Below are positions 23,618-32,331 of a stretch of 39,580 bases of DNA, piece after piece (the first letter of the stretch is position 1; the number at the start of each line of letters is the position of its first letter). This stretch comes from Bacillota bacterium. Its GTDB lineage: Bacteria > Bacillota > Clostridia > Lachnospirales > Lachnospiraceae. A program made the position numbers and the translations under genes. The stretch covers positions 1 through 39,580 of the forward strand of contig JAKPAB010000003.1 of assembly GCA_029779695.1 (NCBI GenBank), written 5' to 3'. Below the pieces are notes generated by a model. That model was not told the origin of the DNA. It ran no database searches and saw only the letters and a list, made by a program, of their open reading frames with translations.

Positions 23618-24835
23618 TTATGGGTGCTTATGTCCGCACTTTGTGCAAAAATTGCCTTCATTTTTTGTCCCACAATCAGGGCAGAACCATACGCTGTCCT
23701 CTGGTTTTTCTTTTCCACAATTAGAACAGAAACAACCTGTATTATCCGTTCCACATTCACATTTCCATGATCCGTTTTGAGGCATTGCCTGAGCCGCTAC
23801 TGCGCCATTACTCTGTTTACCGGACTGTTCACCCATTTCATACAGTTTAGTGGCATCCATTCCTCCTGCCATATTTGCCATATTCATTCCAGCAAATGCC
23901 AACATAGGTCCGGTGCTTTCATTGGACGCTGCTGCCTTCATAGCCGATGCCTGAGCCTCTGTAAGAGAAGCTGCTGCCATATTCGAATTACGAAGCACTG
24001 CAGTTTTCTGCAGATCCTTGATCATCTTTTCGTCTTCTTCAGATGCCTTCATTGATGATACGCCAACAGCCGTGATCGTCAGTCCATAATTCTGTCCCCA
24101 TGTATTGGACAGCTCCTGATTAAGCAGATCAGAAAGTTCCTTGGTATGTGCCGGAACAGCTGAGTATCTAATTCCCATTTCTGAGATTTTAGCAAATGCA
24201 GGCTGAAGAGCTGTCAGAAATTCTGACAGTAGCTGATCAGAAAGCTCTGATACCGGATACGAATCAGTAACATTGCCTGCCAGATGTGTATATAAAAGTA
24301 CGGGGTCATCAACCTTCATTGTATACGATCCAAAGCACTTAATAGCTATATCCACGTCGAGACCAATGTTCTGATCTACTACCCTAAAGGGAACCGGATT
24401 AGGAGTGCCATACTTATTATCCGGAAGCTCCTTGATATTGACATAATATACTCTCTGATCATGAGCTGTATCACCACCAAATGTAAATCTATGGCCTACT
24501 TTTTTAATAGATTCTAACAGGCCTGCTCCAAACCCACCTGCAAAAACTGTAGGTTCTGTACTGGCATCATAAATGAACTCTCCCGGCTCAGCTGCGACCT
24601 CTACGATCTTGCCCTGATCAACCAGAAGCATACACTGTCCCTCGTTAACTACTAGTACAGAATCTTTTGTAATAATATTTTCTGATCCCTTTTTATTAGA
24701 GCTTCCCTTACCGATATGGTGCTCTGCCTTTTTTATCAATATCTCTGATGGAAGTGAATCACAATAAAAATATTCTTTCCACTCATCACCAGCTACTGAT
24801 CCTATACCGGCTCCAATTGCTTTTATAAGTCCCAT
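23618..24835 (-). CDS. SPFH-domain protein with C-terminal double zinc ribbon (YdjI-like)
   Basis: 405 residues of the SPFH / virion-core-like family. The N-terminal helix MGLIKAIGAGIGSVAGDEWK, LVVNEGQCMLLVDQGKIVEV and the PGEFIYDASTEPTVFAGG stretch are typical of YdjI. The SPFH core is followed by an Ala/Met-rich helix and two zinc ribbons (CECG/CSNCG and CPDCG/CTKCG). SPFH proteins oligomerise on membranes; YdjI links PspA to the membrane in B. subtilis. The frame opens at 24877, but AGAAAGGA just before ATG 24835 and the family N-terminus favour 24835. It is the first gene of the module. Confidence 0.88.
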   Translation of the reverse strand: MGLIKAIGAGIGSVAGDEWKEYFYCDSLPSEILIKKAEHHIGKGSSNKKGSENIITKDSVLVVNEGQCMLLVDQGKIVEVAAEPGEFIYDASTEPTVFAGGFGAGLLESIKKVGHRFTFGGDTAHDQRVYYVNIKELPDNKYGTPNPVPFRVVDQNIGLDVDIAIKCFGSYTMKVDDPVLLYTHLAGNVTDSYPVSELSDQLLSEFLTALQPAFAKISEMGIRYSAVPAHTKELSDLLNQELSNTWGQNYGLTITAVGVSSMKASEEDEKMIKDLQKTAVLRNSNMAAASLTEAQASAMKAAASNESTGPMLAFAGMNMANMAGGMDATKLYEMGEQSGKQSNGAVAAQAMPQNGSWKCECGTDNTGCFCSNCGKEKPEDSVWFCPDCGTKNEGNFCTKCGHKHP

Positions 24836-24911
24836 ATTTTTTCCTTTCTGATGTGTTCCTGATAAGGCTTTTCCCATCCGGAATCCTACTATTCAACCTC
24901 TAGATTTAATA

Positions 24912-24940
24912 AGTATAATTCTTATTTTGGGAACGGTCTA
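24912..24940 (-). promoter_or_regulatory. Candidate promoter of the SPFH module
   Basis: On the minus strand TAGACC, 17 bases, TATACT. It resembles a housekeeping promoter with a weak -35. A SigW-like TGAAAC/CGTA pair, which drives the B. subtilis counterpart, was not seen. Confidence 0.5.
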
Positions 24941-25045
24941 TATGGAATTTGTGCAAAAAAGCAGGGCTATTTTGCTGTCGGCGCGCTATAATGCTTTCAT
25001 GATTTTATTATATGTTTCTTTCGTCATATCATTTTTTAATTCACT

Positions 25046-25071
25046 ATCAGCTTTGAACTGCTGATTTTTTT
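25046..25071 (+). terminator. Plus-strand terminator hairpin with no assigned gene
   Basis: ATCAGC pairs with GCTGAT over an eight-base loop and runs into seven T. It faces only the plus strand, where no known gene precedes it. This hints at a short transcript starting near 24999, or read-through control ahead of the tRNA. Confidence 0.6.
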
Positions 25072-25171
25072 GCTATCTTTGGATTCTTGCATATATCCCA
25101 CCCTCCTGTCCTCTTTTCCCCAGTTATTTCCTGATTTAGGTTGTATTCTTCTTTTGATATAAAACCTATAC

Positions 25172-25200
25172 TTTACAGCAAAAAAAGACTGTGTTATAAT
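25172..25200 (+). promoter_or_regulatory. Promoter of tRNA-Leu
   Basis: TTTACA, a 17-base spacer and an exact TATAAT, ending 33 bases before the mature tRNA. This is near consensus, as expected for a stable RNA. Confidence 0.85.
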
Positions 25201-25233
25201 CTTCGTCGTGCAGTTCTAACCTAATCTGCACAT

Positions 25234-25317
25234 GCCGGCGTGGCGGAATTGGCAGACGCGCAGGACTTAAAATCCTGTTGTGGCAACACAGTGCGGGTTC
25301 GACCCCCGCCGCCGGCA
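25234..25317 (+). tRNA. tRNA-Leu (anticodon UAA)
   Basis: 84 bases fold as a class II tRNA. The acceptor stem is GCCGGCG (25234-25240) with CGCCGGC (25310-25316), and the discriminator is A25317. The anticodon stem CAGGA/TCCTG holds loop CTTAAAA with anticodon TAA at 25268-25270. A variable arm TTGTGGCAACACA and a T arm GCGGG-TTCGACC-CCCGC follow. The 3' CCA is not encoded (TTA follows), so the CCA-adding enzyme, present in this window, must finish it. It has its own promoter and terminator and is the only complete plus-strand gene in the window. Confidence 0.97.
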
Positions 25318-25322
25318 TTATC

Positions 25323-25355
25323 AAAAAAGACATGGCATTTTGCCGTGTCTTTTTT
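25323..25355 (+). terminator. Terminator of tRNA-Leu
   Basis: AAAAAAGACATGGCA pairs with TGCCGTGTCTTTTTT (one G-U) over a three-base loop, with a terminal T-run, six bases after the tRNA. Confidence 0.9.
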
Positions 25356-25422
25356 GCAATTTGTTTGAATTGAATACATACAATAATTAAATATCTTGCA
25401 TCAATTTTCACAAGACTCAGTA

Positions 25423-25454
25423 ATTATGGTGTCGAAATTATCCTACACCATAAT
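25423..25454. repeat. Perfect inverted repeat after the GH13 gene
   Basis: ATTATGGTGT and ACACCATAAT form a 10-bp stem with a 12-base loop, 26 bases beyond the GH13 stop. There is no T-run on either strand, so it may stabilise the 3' end or be a weak terminator. Confidence 0.5.
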
Positions 25455-25479
25455 GTAACAAATTTTATTATATTTAATG

Positions 25480-27522
25480 TTAGTTCTTATTAAATTCAAC
25501 TGAATAAATAGCAGCTTCAAACGGAGTAATATTACGCTTTAGCATTCCATTTTTCACTGGCACCTCTAAAGGAAATATGGAATAGCCCTCCTCATTGGTT
25601 ATCATTTTCTGCTTAAGCTCACACTCCATTGGCACGCCGGCCTTCCAAACCGGAATCTCTACGTTAAGCGTTATATCACCGCTATTTACTACAACTATTA
25701 CTGCCCCATCATCATCAAATCTTCCATAGCTTACTAGATCTCTCTCACACTTCAAGAACATAAATGAGCCATTTTTTAGTGGTGTAAGTCTCTTATGAAC
25801 ATTAATCATATCTCTATGAAAATCAATGAGTTCACGATTTTCTCTGCCCCATGGATATGTTCTCCTATTATCCGGATCTGTAAACCCGCATACCCCTGCT
25901 TCATCACCATAATATAGAGTAGGTGCTCCGGGCCATGTAAGAAGCATAAGTGTAGCTTCCTTCATTACAGGAATAGATACTCCCTCTTCAGCAGCTCTGC
26001 TTCCCTTTTCATCAACTCTACCTGTCACATGGTTTGTTCTTGTCAAGAATCTGGAATGATCATGATTGGACAGCTGATTCATAGAGCAATAAAGTGATGG
26101 TGTCAAAAATTCTGCCATTGTCTCTTTCATGGTTTCCTCGAATTTTTTACCATCTCCTATTACATTCTTGTCATACATATCGCTATGCTTTTCCATACCT
26201 GTGAGAAAAAATGTTACCGGCTCCATAAAAGCATCATAATTCATGATTGTATCCCACTGATCTCCGCCGAGCCATGGTTTGGCATCTCCGTAATGCTCTG
26301 CCAGAATTATCGCATCAGGATTGGCCTTTTTTACAGCTTTCCTAAATTTTCTCCAAAACTCATGATTATATTTCTCACTATGCCCTAGATCAGCCGCAAC
26401 GTCCAGTCTCCATCCGTCAGCGTGAAATGGTTCTGAGACCCATTTCACTCCTATATCCAGTATGCTATTAGTTAACTTATCTGATCCTTCAAAATTAAGC
26501 TTGGGAAGAGTCTCATGTCCCCACCATCCAAAGTAATCTTCGTTATATGGCCACTCTGATCCTTTATCAAACTGAAAATAGTCGTGATACGGACTGTTGA
26601 TGTCAACGTAAGCTCCGGGTTTATAGCTCTTTTTGCCCTCATAGATCCTCTCTCGATCCATCCACTTATTAAAAGAACCACAGTGATTAAAAACGCCATC
26701 CATTATTACACGGAATCCTCTCTCATGAGCTTCTTTTATAAATTCCGCAAAAAATTCATTGGATGCTTCTAGATTGACCGGGTCTGTTACCCTCTTTTGA
26801 AATCTCGTAGCATCCCTATTATCATCATCTCCAGGATCCAGTAGTTCTCCAGAATCCTCTTTTATGATCGTAAAGTGAGGATCCACATGCTCATAATCCT
26901 GAATATCATATTTATGATTGGATGGCGATACAAATATTGGATTTAAGTATATGACTTCTACTCCAAGACTTTTCAGGTAATCAAACTTTTTTCTGACTCC
27001 TTCTAGATCTCCTCCATAGAAATTACACACATCATAATTGTCCGGATAACTGTTCCAATCTGATATTCCATTTGAGTGAGTTCCTGCATAAGCATATTCA
27101 TCGGTCAATACATCATTATCTGCATTCCCATTATAGAATCTGTCCACATATATCTGATATGATACTGCTCCCTTAAACCAATTCGGAGTATGAAACCCTG
27201 GAACTACCTCAAAAGCCTGTTGCCACCTTAGTTCATCCGATAGTCCAAGCCTGTCATAATATTTAACAGTATTTCCCTCTTCGATTCTGTAGCAATATTC
27301 AAAAGGAGTATCTTCCAGGTACATAACACATTTGTAGTAATCAAAGATCTCGTCTTCATCATCCAGTCTCATATCTACATCTCCATTTCTCGTTACTAGA
27401 ATGAGATGCAGGTCGTCACTTCTTGCTGTTCTTATCTTTAATTGCACTTTATCAAATATTTTAGGTTCCCATGGGCTGCAATATTTTTCAGTTCCATCAC
27501 TGAAAATCGCTTCTTCAAACAT
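25480..27522 (-). CDS. GH13 alpha-glucan hydrolase, neopullulanase/cyclomaltodextrinase-like
   Basis: 680 residues without a signal peptide, so intracellular. An N-terminal beta domain of about 110 residues resembles CBM34. The GH13 barrel then shows region I DGVFNH (275-280), region II GWRLDVAAD with nucleophile D374, region III ILAEHYG with acid/base E409, and region IV LSNHDHSR with D488. VSYQIYVDRFYNGN and NFYGGDLEGVRKKFDYLKSLG are typical of subfamily 20. It would cleave maltodextrins, cyclodextrins or pullulan pieces after uptake; the exact specificity is not readable. It works alongside malQ and glgP. Start MFEEAIFSDG is placed at the family's usual point, and the upstream ribosome site is modest (GAAGGGA about 12 bases away). 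No LacI-type operator was found upstream. Confidence 0.9.
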   Translation of the reverse strand: MFEEAIFSDGTEKYCSPWEPKIFDKVQLKIRTARSDDLHLILVTRNGDVDMRLDDEDEIFDYYKCVMYLEDTPFEYCYRIEEGNTVKYYDRLGLSDELRWQQAFEVVPGFHTPNWFKGAVSYQIYVDRFYNGNADNDVLTDEYAYAGTHSNGISDWNSYPDNYDVCNFYGGDLEGVRKKFDYLKSLGVEVIYLNPIFVSPSNHKYDIQDYEHVDPHFTIIKEDSGELLDPGDDDNRDATRFQKRVTDPVNLEASNEFFAEFIKEAHERGFRVIMDGVFNHCGSFNKWMDRERIYEGKKSYKPGAYVDINSPYHDYFQFDKGSEWPYNEDYFGWWGHETLPKLNFEGSDKLTNSILDIGVKWVSEPFHADGWRLDVAADLGHSEKYNHEFWRKFRKAVKKANPDAIILAEHYGDAKPWLGGDQWDTIMNYDAFMEPVTFFLTGMEKHSDMYDKNVIGDGKKFEETMKETMAEFLTPSLYCSMNQLSNHDHSRFLTRTNHVTGRVDEKGSRAAEEGVSIPVMKEATLMLLTWPGAPTLYYGDEAGVCGFTDPDNRRTYPWGRENRELIDFHRDMINVHKRLTPLKNGSFMFLKCERDLVSYGRFDDDGAVIVVVNSGDITLNVEIPVWKAGVPMECELKQKMITNEEGYSIFPLEVPVKNGMLKRNITPFEAAIYSVEFNKN

Positions 27523-27847
27523 ATAAGTAAGTATCCCTTCATATGAGTTCTTATTTTATCTTACTCCTATTATCTAATTCGTAAAAGCAAAAAATTTAAT
27601 AATAAATTTAATGGCATAAGTTTTTTTACAAATAGAAAAAAGACAGCCTTACGACTGTCTTTTAGGAGAAGGTATTCTTACTATGGGGGTAGTAAAAATA
27701 TATGTATTAGGGGTTTACAACCATTATAATATCATTAGTTTTATTGAAATTCTACACAAACATCATACATAGCTATTCCCGTTGTTTGTGCAGAATTCTT
27801 ATGAATATTATCTGATTTTTTACAATCCCCTAACAATTTTTATTAAT
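27523..27847. other. Intergenic gap between GH13 gene and ftsH
   Basis: 325 bases with the ftsH terminator at 27636-27663. The remainder is very AT-rich. No promoter good enough to call was seen ahead of the GH13 gene; GATAAT near 27570 lacks a -35. Confidence 0.5.
27636..27663 (-). terminator. Intrinsic terminator of the tilS-hpt-ftsH operon
   Basis: AAAAGACAG with CTGTCTTTT, a 9-bp stem with an eight-base loop. The minus-strand RNA ends TTTTTTC. It lies 185 bases past the ftsH stop. Confidence 0.8.
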
Positions 27848-29695
27848 TTATGCCTGAGTTTCCGTTGCTTCAAAAAGAGACTCAAACTCATCTCTGGTAA
27901 TCTTCTCTTTTTCCATCAACAGGTTCGCGCTAGCATGTAGAACATCCATATTCTCAATAATTATCTTCTTAGCGTTATCGTAGCATTCTTCCATAATGGA
28001 TTTGACTTCCCTGTCGATCTCGGTTGCCATATCCTCGCCAAATGCTCTGGCATGTGCCAGATCCTTGCCTAGGAATACCTCCGTATCTTCGTCATTGTAA
28101 CAGATCGGTCCAACCTTCTTGGACATTCCATACTTGGTAACCATGTCTCTTACATACTTGGTAGCCTTCTGAATATCATTAGATGCCCCTGTTGTAATAT
28201 CTTCAAATACCAGTTCTTCTGCTATACGTCCACCAAGTGCAACCTCTACATTTTCCAGGATCTCTTTTCTGGTGAGTGTCATCTCGTCTCTCTCAGGGAG
28301 TGGCATTGTATATCCTAATGCACTTACACCTGTAGGTATTATTGACACCGAATATACAGGTCCTACATCAGGAAGCAAATGATAAAGGATAGCATGTCCA
28401 CTTTCATGATATGCAGTATTCTTTCTCTCCTTTTCAGTAAGGACTCTGCTCTTTTTCTCAGAACCAATTCCTGTCTTGATAAATGCATTTTTGATGTCAT
28501 TATTGGTGATGAATTCTCTGTTGTCCTTAGCAGCTGCAATTGCAGCCTCATTTAACAGATTCTCCAGATCAGCGCCTGTGAATCCTGCTGTAGTTCTTGC
28601 TAACTGTTCCAGATCTACATCTTCACCCAGTGGCTTATTTCTGGTATGAACTCCGAGGATCTCTTTTCTCTCTGCAATATCCGGACGTCCGACAGAAACC
28701 TTACGGTCAAACCTTCCTGGACGCATTATAGCGGGATCAAGGATATCTACACGGTTTGTAGCAGCCAACACGATTATTCCTTCGTTAGCTCCAAATCCAT
28801 CCATCTCTACCAACATCTGGTTAAGTGTCTGTTCTCTCTCATCATGGCTGCCACCAAGGCCTGCGCCTCTTCTTCTGGCAACCGCATCGATCTCATCAAT
28901 AAAAACTATACAGGGAGCGTTCTTTTTGGCTTCCTGAAATAGATCTCTGACTCTTGATGCTCCTACGCCTACGAACATCTCTACGAAATCAGAACCAGAT
29001 ATGCTGAAGAAAGGAACTCCAGCCTCACCAGCAACAGCCCTGGCCAAAAGAGTCTTGCCTGTTCCCGGAGGGCCCACTAACAGAAGTCCCTTAGGGATCC
29101 TTGCTCCGATCTTGGTGAACTTACCGGGATCCTTTAGAAATTCTACGACCTCTCTCAGTTCTTCCTTTTCCTCTTTCAGACCAGCTACGTCCCCGAACCT
29201 CACAGGAATATTATCCTGTGTAGTCATGGTCGCTCTGCTCTTACCGAAATTCATCATCTTATTATTTGATGCATTCTGTCCGTTCTGCATCATTGCCACA
29301 TTCTGTCCCCTTAATATAACCATAAACAGTATAAATACTACTGCAATGACTATTATCATGGGCAAAAGACTTTGCATCCATGCATCTTTGGGAACATCTT
29401 CCAACACATAAGATATCTTGTTGCTTTGAAGTACTTTCTCTATTTTATTGACATCAGAAACATATAAAACATTGGCAACATCATTGCCACCGCTCTTAAG
29501 TGTAAAATTAACAGATCCCGTTGGTACCTGAGAATTCTGAATTATTCTTGCTGTTTTTATACTTCCTGCTTCAGCTGCTTTTTGAAAAGCTTCATAGGAA
29601 ATGCTGGATGCCTTTCTTATAGTAGAAATGTACCAAAGAAGTGCAACTACCACAATCAGCAGTATGTATATGCCTAATCCTCTGTTTTTTTTCAA
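27848..29695 (-). CDS. ftsH: ATP-dependent zinc metalloprotease FtsH
   Basis: A membrane-bound AAA+ protease that degrades misfolded membrane and regulatory proteins; 615 residues. Two membrane helices (about 8-23 and 111-128) flank a small outer domain. Walker A GPPGTGKT is at 208-215, Walker B IVFIDE at 263-268, the pore [10 protein letters not shown] loop and [20 protein letters not shown] follow, and the zinc site HESGH is at 430-434. The open frame begins with a TTG at 29722 that overlaps hpt, but AAGGAG (29703-29708) is seven bases before a second TTG at 29695, which is chosen. It is the last gene of tilS-hpt-ftsH. Confidence 0.96.
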   Translation of the reverse strand: MKKNRGLGIYILLIVVVALLWYISTIRKASSISYEAFQKAAEAGSIKTARIIQNSQVPTGSVNFTLKSGGNDVANVLYVSDVNKIEKVLQSNKISYVLEDVPKDAWMQSLLPMIIVIAVVFILFMVILRGQNVAMMQNGQNASNNKMMNFGKSRATMTTQDNIPVRFGDVAGLKEEKEELREVVEFLKDPGKFTKIGARIPKGLLLVGPPGTGKTLLARAVAGEAGVPFFSISGSDFVEMFVGVGASRVRDLFQEAKKNAPCIVFIDEIDAVARRRGAGLGGSHDEREQTLNQMLVEMDGFGANEGIIVLAATNRVDILDPAIMRPGRFDRKVSVGRPDIAERKEILGVHTRNKPLGEDVDLEQLARTTAGFTGADLENLLNEAAIAAAKDNREFITNNDIKNAFIKTGIGSEKKSRVLTEKERKNTAYHESGHAILYHLLPDVGPVYSVSIIPTGVSALGYTMPLPERDEMTLTRKEILENVEVALGGRIAEELVFEDITTGASNDIQKATKYVRDMVTKYGMSKKVGPICYNDEDTEVFLGKDLAHARAFGEDMATEIDREVKSIMEECYDNAKKIIIENMDVLHASANLLMEKEKITRDEFESLFEATETQA

Positions 29696-29702
29696 TTTGT
29701 TT

Positions 29703-29708
29703 CTCCTT
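29703..29708 (-). promoter_or_regulatory. Ribosome binding site for the TTG start of ftsH
   Basis: AAGGAG seven bases before TTG 29695. It places the start after the hpt stop rather than at the overlapping TTG 29722. Confidence 0.8.
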
Positions 29709-29711
29709 AGC

Positions 29712-30239
29712 CTAAGGTTCAAACTCCATTACTCCGATATACGGAAGATTTCTATATTTCTGATCATAATCCAGACCATATCCGATAACGAATTCATCAG
29801 GAATAGAAAAACCTGTATAGTTTACATTAACGTCTATTTCTCTTCTGTCCGGCTTATCAAGCATTGTACATAATTTTACGGAAGATGCCTTTTTATTCTT
29901 AAAATAATCCTGCAAGAAATTAAGCGTATTACCGCTATCGATTATATCTTCAACAATAAGTACATCATGACCTGACGGGTCTAGATCCAGTTCCTTGGTA
30001 ACCTTAACATTACCAGAAGATACTGTGCCGGCTCCATAACTTGAAGTTGCCATAAAATCTACCATTACAGGCACTGTTATCCTCTTTGCAAGTTCAGTTG
30101 CAAAAAATGATGCTCCCTTCAGAATGCATACTAGATAAATCGTCTTGCCTTCATAATCTTTTGAAATCTGTGCTCCAATTTCCCTTATTCTCTTATCCAG
30201 CTCATCTTCTGAAATCATAACGCGAATACGTTCACTCAT
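29712..30239 (-). CDS. hpt: Hypoxanthine phosphoribosyltransferase
   Basis: Converts hypoxanthine and guanine with PRPP to IMP and GMP in purine salvage; 175 residues. The PRPP-binding loop is [13 protein letters not shown] at 93-105. CILKGASFF at 38-46 and DFMATSSYG at 61-69 are the usual substrate and flap motifs. The C-terminus [14 protein letters not shown] matches the family. The ATG overlaps the tilS end by 8 nt and has GGAGGG upstream. The tilS-hpt-ftsH order is conserved in Firmicutes, where TilS and Hpt can also interact with ftsH regulation. Confidence 0.96.
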   Translation of the reverse strand: MSERIRVMISEDELDKRIREIGAQISKDYEGKTIYLVCILKGASFFATELAKRITVPVMVDFMATSSYGAGTVSSGNVKVTKELDLDPSGHDVLIVEDIIDSGNTLNFLQDYFKNKKASSVKLCTMLDKPDRREIDVNVNYTGFSIPDEFVIGYGLDYDQKYRNLPYIGVMEFEP

Positions 30240-31659
30240 TTTTTGTTTCCCTCCGAACTATTTCCAATATCTTACTTGTTTCATCTATTATCTCAGCGTC
30301 ACAGCCTATACGATATCCCACAGCCCAATAAACATGATTTTTCTCAGCGAAAAGTGTTATTTTATCCCTTTTTTCTGATGGAATCTTTTCATTGATACAG
30401 TAACGTCGGAAAAGTTGACTCTTACCGGAAGCATCGATGACAAAATAGTCACCTGGCATTTTGCTTCTGAAGTGTAAATCGGTACTTATTCTATCATAAT
30501 CAAACCATTTCGTATACTTAATATGAGGAATTTCAGCCACTTTGTCATTACAAAATGCACTTATTATATATGTAGCATCCGGAGTAGAAACGCTTATAGT
30601 TTCTCCTATTTCTGGCTTTCTAACAACTACATCGAACCCGGATCCTCCTATAATGATTTTATTTTTCCCTGGATCTTTTATATACGCCATGCGATTATGA
30701 CTCTTTTTAACTGCCATCTTCCCTGGAAGGCTGATCACTTTTCCATCAGGGCCACTTGACATATTCCATATTGCCTCTATCTGTTTTCTGGAAATATCCT
30801 TGCCATAATTCTTTGTATCTCTGAGCCATTCCAATATGATCTGAGTTCCCAGCACTTTTTTAAGCTCTGCAAGCCTCGGAGCATCTATTGATCCATCTTC
30901 GGACTTATTATCCAGTAACCATTCACCAGCCACTTCCGACAGATATTCTTCTGCCTCTCTGACACTGTTTGCACATTCGTTGATATGTTCTGTGGCCTTG
31001 GAATTTATTTTCCCTAACAAGGGAAAAATATCCAGTCTCATGAGATTTCTCTGTATTTCTTTATCGCTATTTGTGCTGTCAGTTCTGTATTCCTGACCGA
31101 TCGTACTCAGATACCCCAGAATGTCTGATTTACTAAGCACCAGAAGTGGTCTGATTATCTTATCTCTTACCGGGTCTAATCCTGACAGCCCCTTTAACCC
31201 AGTTCCTCTAACCATCTGTAAAAGTATAGTCTCAGCGTTGTCCTCTTTATGATGCGCTACAGCCAGCAAGCACTTTCTTCCGAAAGCCTCTACCCGCTTA
31301 ATCTCATCTTCAAACACCTTGTATCTAAGTATTCTTGCTGCTTCTTCCTCTGATGTACTCGTTTCTTCTTTGTATTTAGGTACATCTACAGAAACAATCT
31401 TGCAGGGAATATTTCTGCTCTCGCATAATCTCTCTGTAAAAGCTGCATCATCACAGCTCTCCTGACCTCTTATCCCATGCTCTACGTGAATAACACCAAG
31501 CTCGATTTCCAGTTCATCCTTTAATTCATCCATAATGCTTAAAAGGGCGACTGAATCACTTCCTCCGGATACTCCCATGAGTACCATGGTTCCTTTTTCT
31601 ATATTAATTACTTCTGTCAAGAAGCGCTTGGTATCTTCTATTTGTTTCGGCGTTTTCAT
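30232..31659 (-). CDS. tilS: tRNA(Ile)-lysidine synthase
   Basis: Modifies C34 of the CAU-anticodon tRNA-Ile to lysidine so it reads AUA. The PP-loop SGGSDS is at 31-36 in GVSGGSDSVALL. HHKEDNAETILLQMVRGTGLKGLSG, with the catalytic H-x-x-D-N-AET, and RPLL follow. The C-terminal TilS domains run to about residue 475, full length. The start ATG has GGAG six bases upstream. It is the first gene of a three-gene cluster and lies 59 bases after divIC across a hairpin, so read-through from the divIC transcript is possible. Confidence 0.94.
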   Translation of the reverse strand: MKTPKQIEDTKRFLTEVINIEKGTMVLMGVSGGSDSVALLSIMDELKDELEIELGVIHVEHGIRGQESCDDAAFTERLCESRNIPCKIVSVDVPKYKEETSTSEEEAARILRYKVFEDEIKRVEAFGRKCLLAVAHHKEDNAETILLQMVRGTGLKGLSGLDPVRDKIIRPLLVLSKSDILGYLSTIGQEYRTDSTNSDKEIQRNLMRLDIFPLLGKINSKATEHINECANSVREAEEYLSEVAGEWLLDNKSEDGSIDAPRLAELKKVLGTQIILEWLRDTKNYGKDISRKQIEAIWNMSSGPDGKVISLPGKMAVKKSHNRMAYIKDPGKNKIIIGGSGFDVVVRKPEIGETISVSTPDATYIISAFCNDKVAEIPHIKYTKWFDYDRISTDLHFRSKMPGDYFVIDASGKSQLFRRYCINEKIPSEKRDKITLFAEKNHVYWAVGYRIGCDAEIIDETSKILEIVRRETKNE

Positions 31660-31680
31660 TCTCGCTCCATATAATTGTAA

Positions 31681-31720
31681 AGAGCGTGAAGCGAAGTATA
31701 GACTCCACCTTTCACGCTCT
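31681..31720 (-). terminator. Hairpin between divIC and tilS (weak terminator)
   Basis: AGAGCGTGAA and TTCACGCTCT form a perfect 10-bp stem with a 20-base loop, directly at the divIC stop. The following tract (TTACAATTAT) is T-poor, so termination may be partial, letting transcription enter tilS. Confidence 0.5.
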
Positions 31721-32024
31721 ATTTCTGCTCCTTAAATATTATCCAATTACCCTTTATCATTCCAAGCTTTTCAAAAGCTGTATCTTCTATGTAATCATCT
31801 GTTTTGGTATATTCCTCATACCGGATCAATTCCTTCTGTTTGTCTTCAAGCGTCTCCTTTTCTTTTACCAGGCTAGCTTCTTCCTGCTCATAGGTATTCT
31901 TTTTTTCATATAGTCTTGCCATCTGGATAGACAGCACCGTACCAACGAATAAGAGCAGTATTATACCGTATATCCGAGCTTTGCTTCCTGATTTTTTCTT
32001 TCTACATTTCTTACCATCAGACAT
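31719..32024 (-). CDS. divIC: Septum formation initiator, DivIC/FtsB-like
   Basis: A bitopic division protein of 101 residues: a basic cytoplasmic N-terminus (KKCRKKKSGSK), one membrane helix (IYGIILLLFVGTVLSIQMA), then a coiled coil (YEQEEASLVKEKETLEDKQKEL) and the short FEKLGMIKGNWIIF end typical of DivIC/FtsB. It links FtsL and FtsQ/DivIB in the divisome. The open frame extends to 32105, but the ATG at 32024, overlapping the rqcP stop by 8 nt, is the sensible start (AAGG about 11 bases upstream). The neighbour rqcP gives the same order as in Bacillus. Confidence 0.85.
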   Translation of the reverse strand: MSDGKKCRKKKSGSKARIYGIILLLFVGTVLSIQMARLYEKKNTYEQEEASLVKEKETLEDKQKELIRYEEYTKTDDYIEDTAFEKLGMIKGNWIIFKEQK

Positions 32025-32256
32025 ACTTATACATACCTTCAGCATCATCTTTTTTGACAACTTCCGGAGTTGACAGAACCTCTGCCTTAACTGTTCTGTT
32101 TCCAAAGGTTATCTCTATTATATCTCCTACCTTGACATTGGTAGAAGCCTTGGCCTTTTTGTCATTGATCATGACTCTTCCTGCATCGCAGGCTTCATTG
32201 GCAACCGTTCTTCTCTTTATTATACGCGATAATTTTAAATATTTGTCAAGTCTCAT
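32017..32256 (-). CDS. rqcP: S4-domain RNA-binding protein RqcP
   Basis: 79 residues, almost entirely an S4 fold: MRLDKYLKLSRIIKRRTVAN, CDAGRVMINDKKAKAS and VKVGDIIEITFGNRTVKAEV. It corresponds to RqcP (YabO, Hsp15-like), which assists RqcH in adding alanine tails to nascent chains on obstructed 50S subunits. Its position directly before divIC matches Bacillus yabO. The start ATG has a weak AAAGAAAG site. It begins only 16 bases after the hup terminator, so it probably depends on read-through or an internal signal. Confidence 0.9.
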   Translation of the reverse strand: MRLDKYLKLSRIIKRRTVANEACDAGRVMINDKKAKASTNVKVGDIIEITFGNRTVKAEVLSTPEVVKKDDAEGMYKYV

Positions 32257-32272
32257 AATTTTCTTTCTTTGT

Positions 32273-32306
32273 AAAAAAAAGACCCAAAACAGTGAAGTTT
32301 GGGTCT
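32273..32306 (-). terminator. Intrinsic terminator of hup
   Basis: AGACCCAAA (32280-32288) with TTTGGGTCT (32298-32306), followed on the minus strand by eight T. It lies 26 bases past the hup stop. Confidence 0.88.
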
Positions 32307-32331
32307 CATTAAAGTTTCAGGTTAGAAAGGA

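Larger units (their letters stand above)
24836..25233. other. Divergent intergenic region between SPFH gene and tRNA-Leu
   Basis: About 400 bases holding the SPFH promoter (24912-24940), a plus-strand TATAAT at 24987-24992, a possible 21-codon hydrophobic frame (24999-25064), a plus-strand terminator hairpin (25046-25071) and the tRNA promoter (25172-25200). No established gene was found in it. Confidence 0.5.

Noticed and set aside
25166-25411. Minus-strand frame of 81 codons across the tRNA
   Set aside because: It runs antisense through tRNA-Leu, its promoter and its terminator; it cannot be a real gene.
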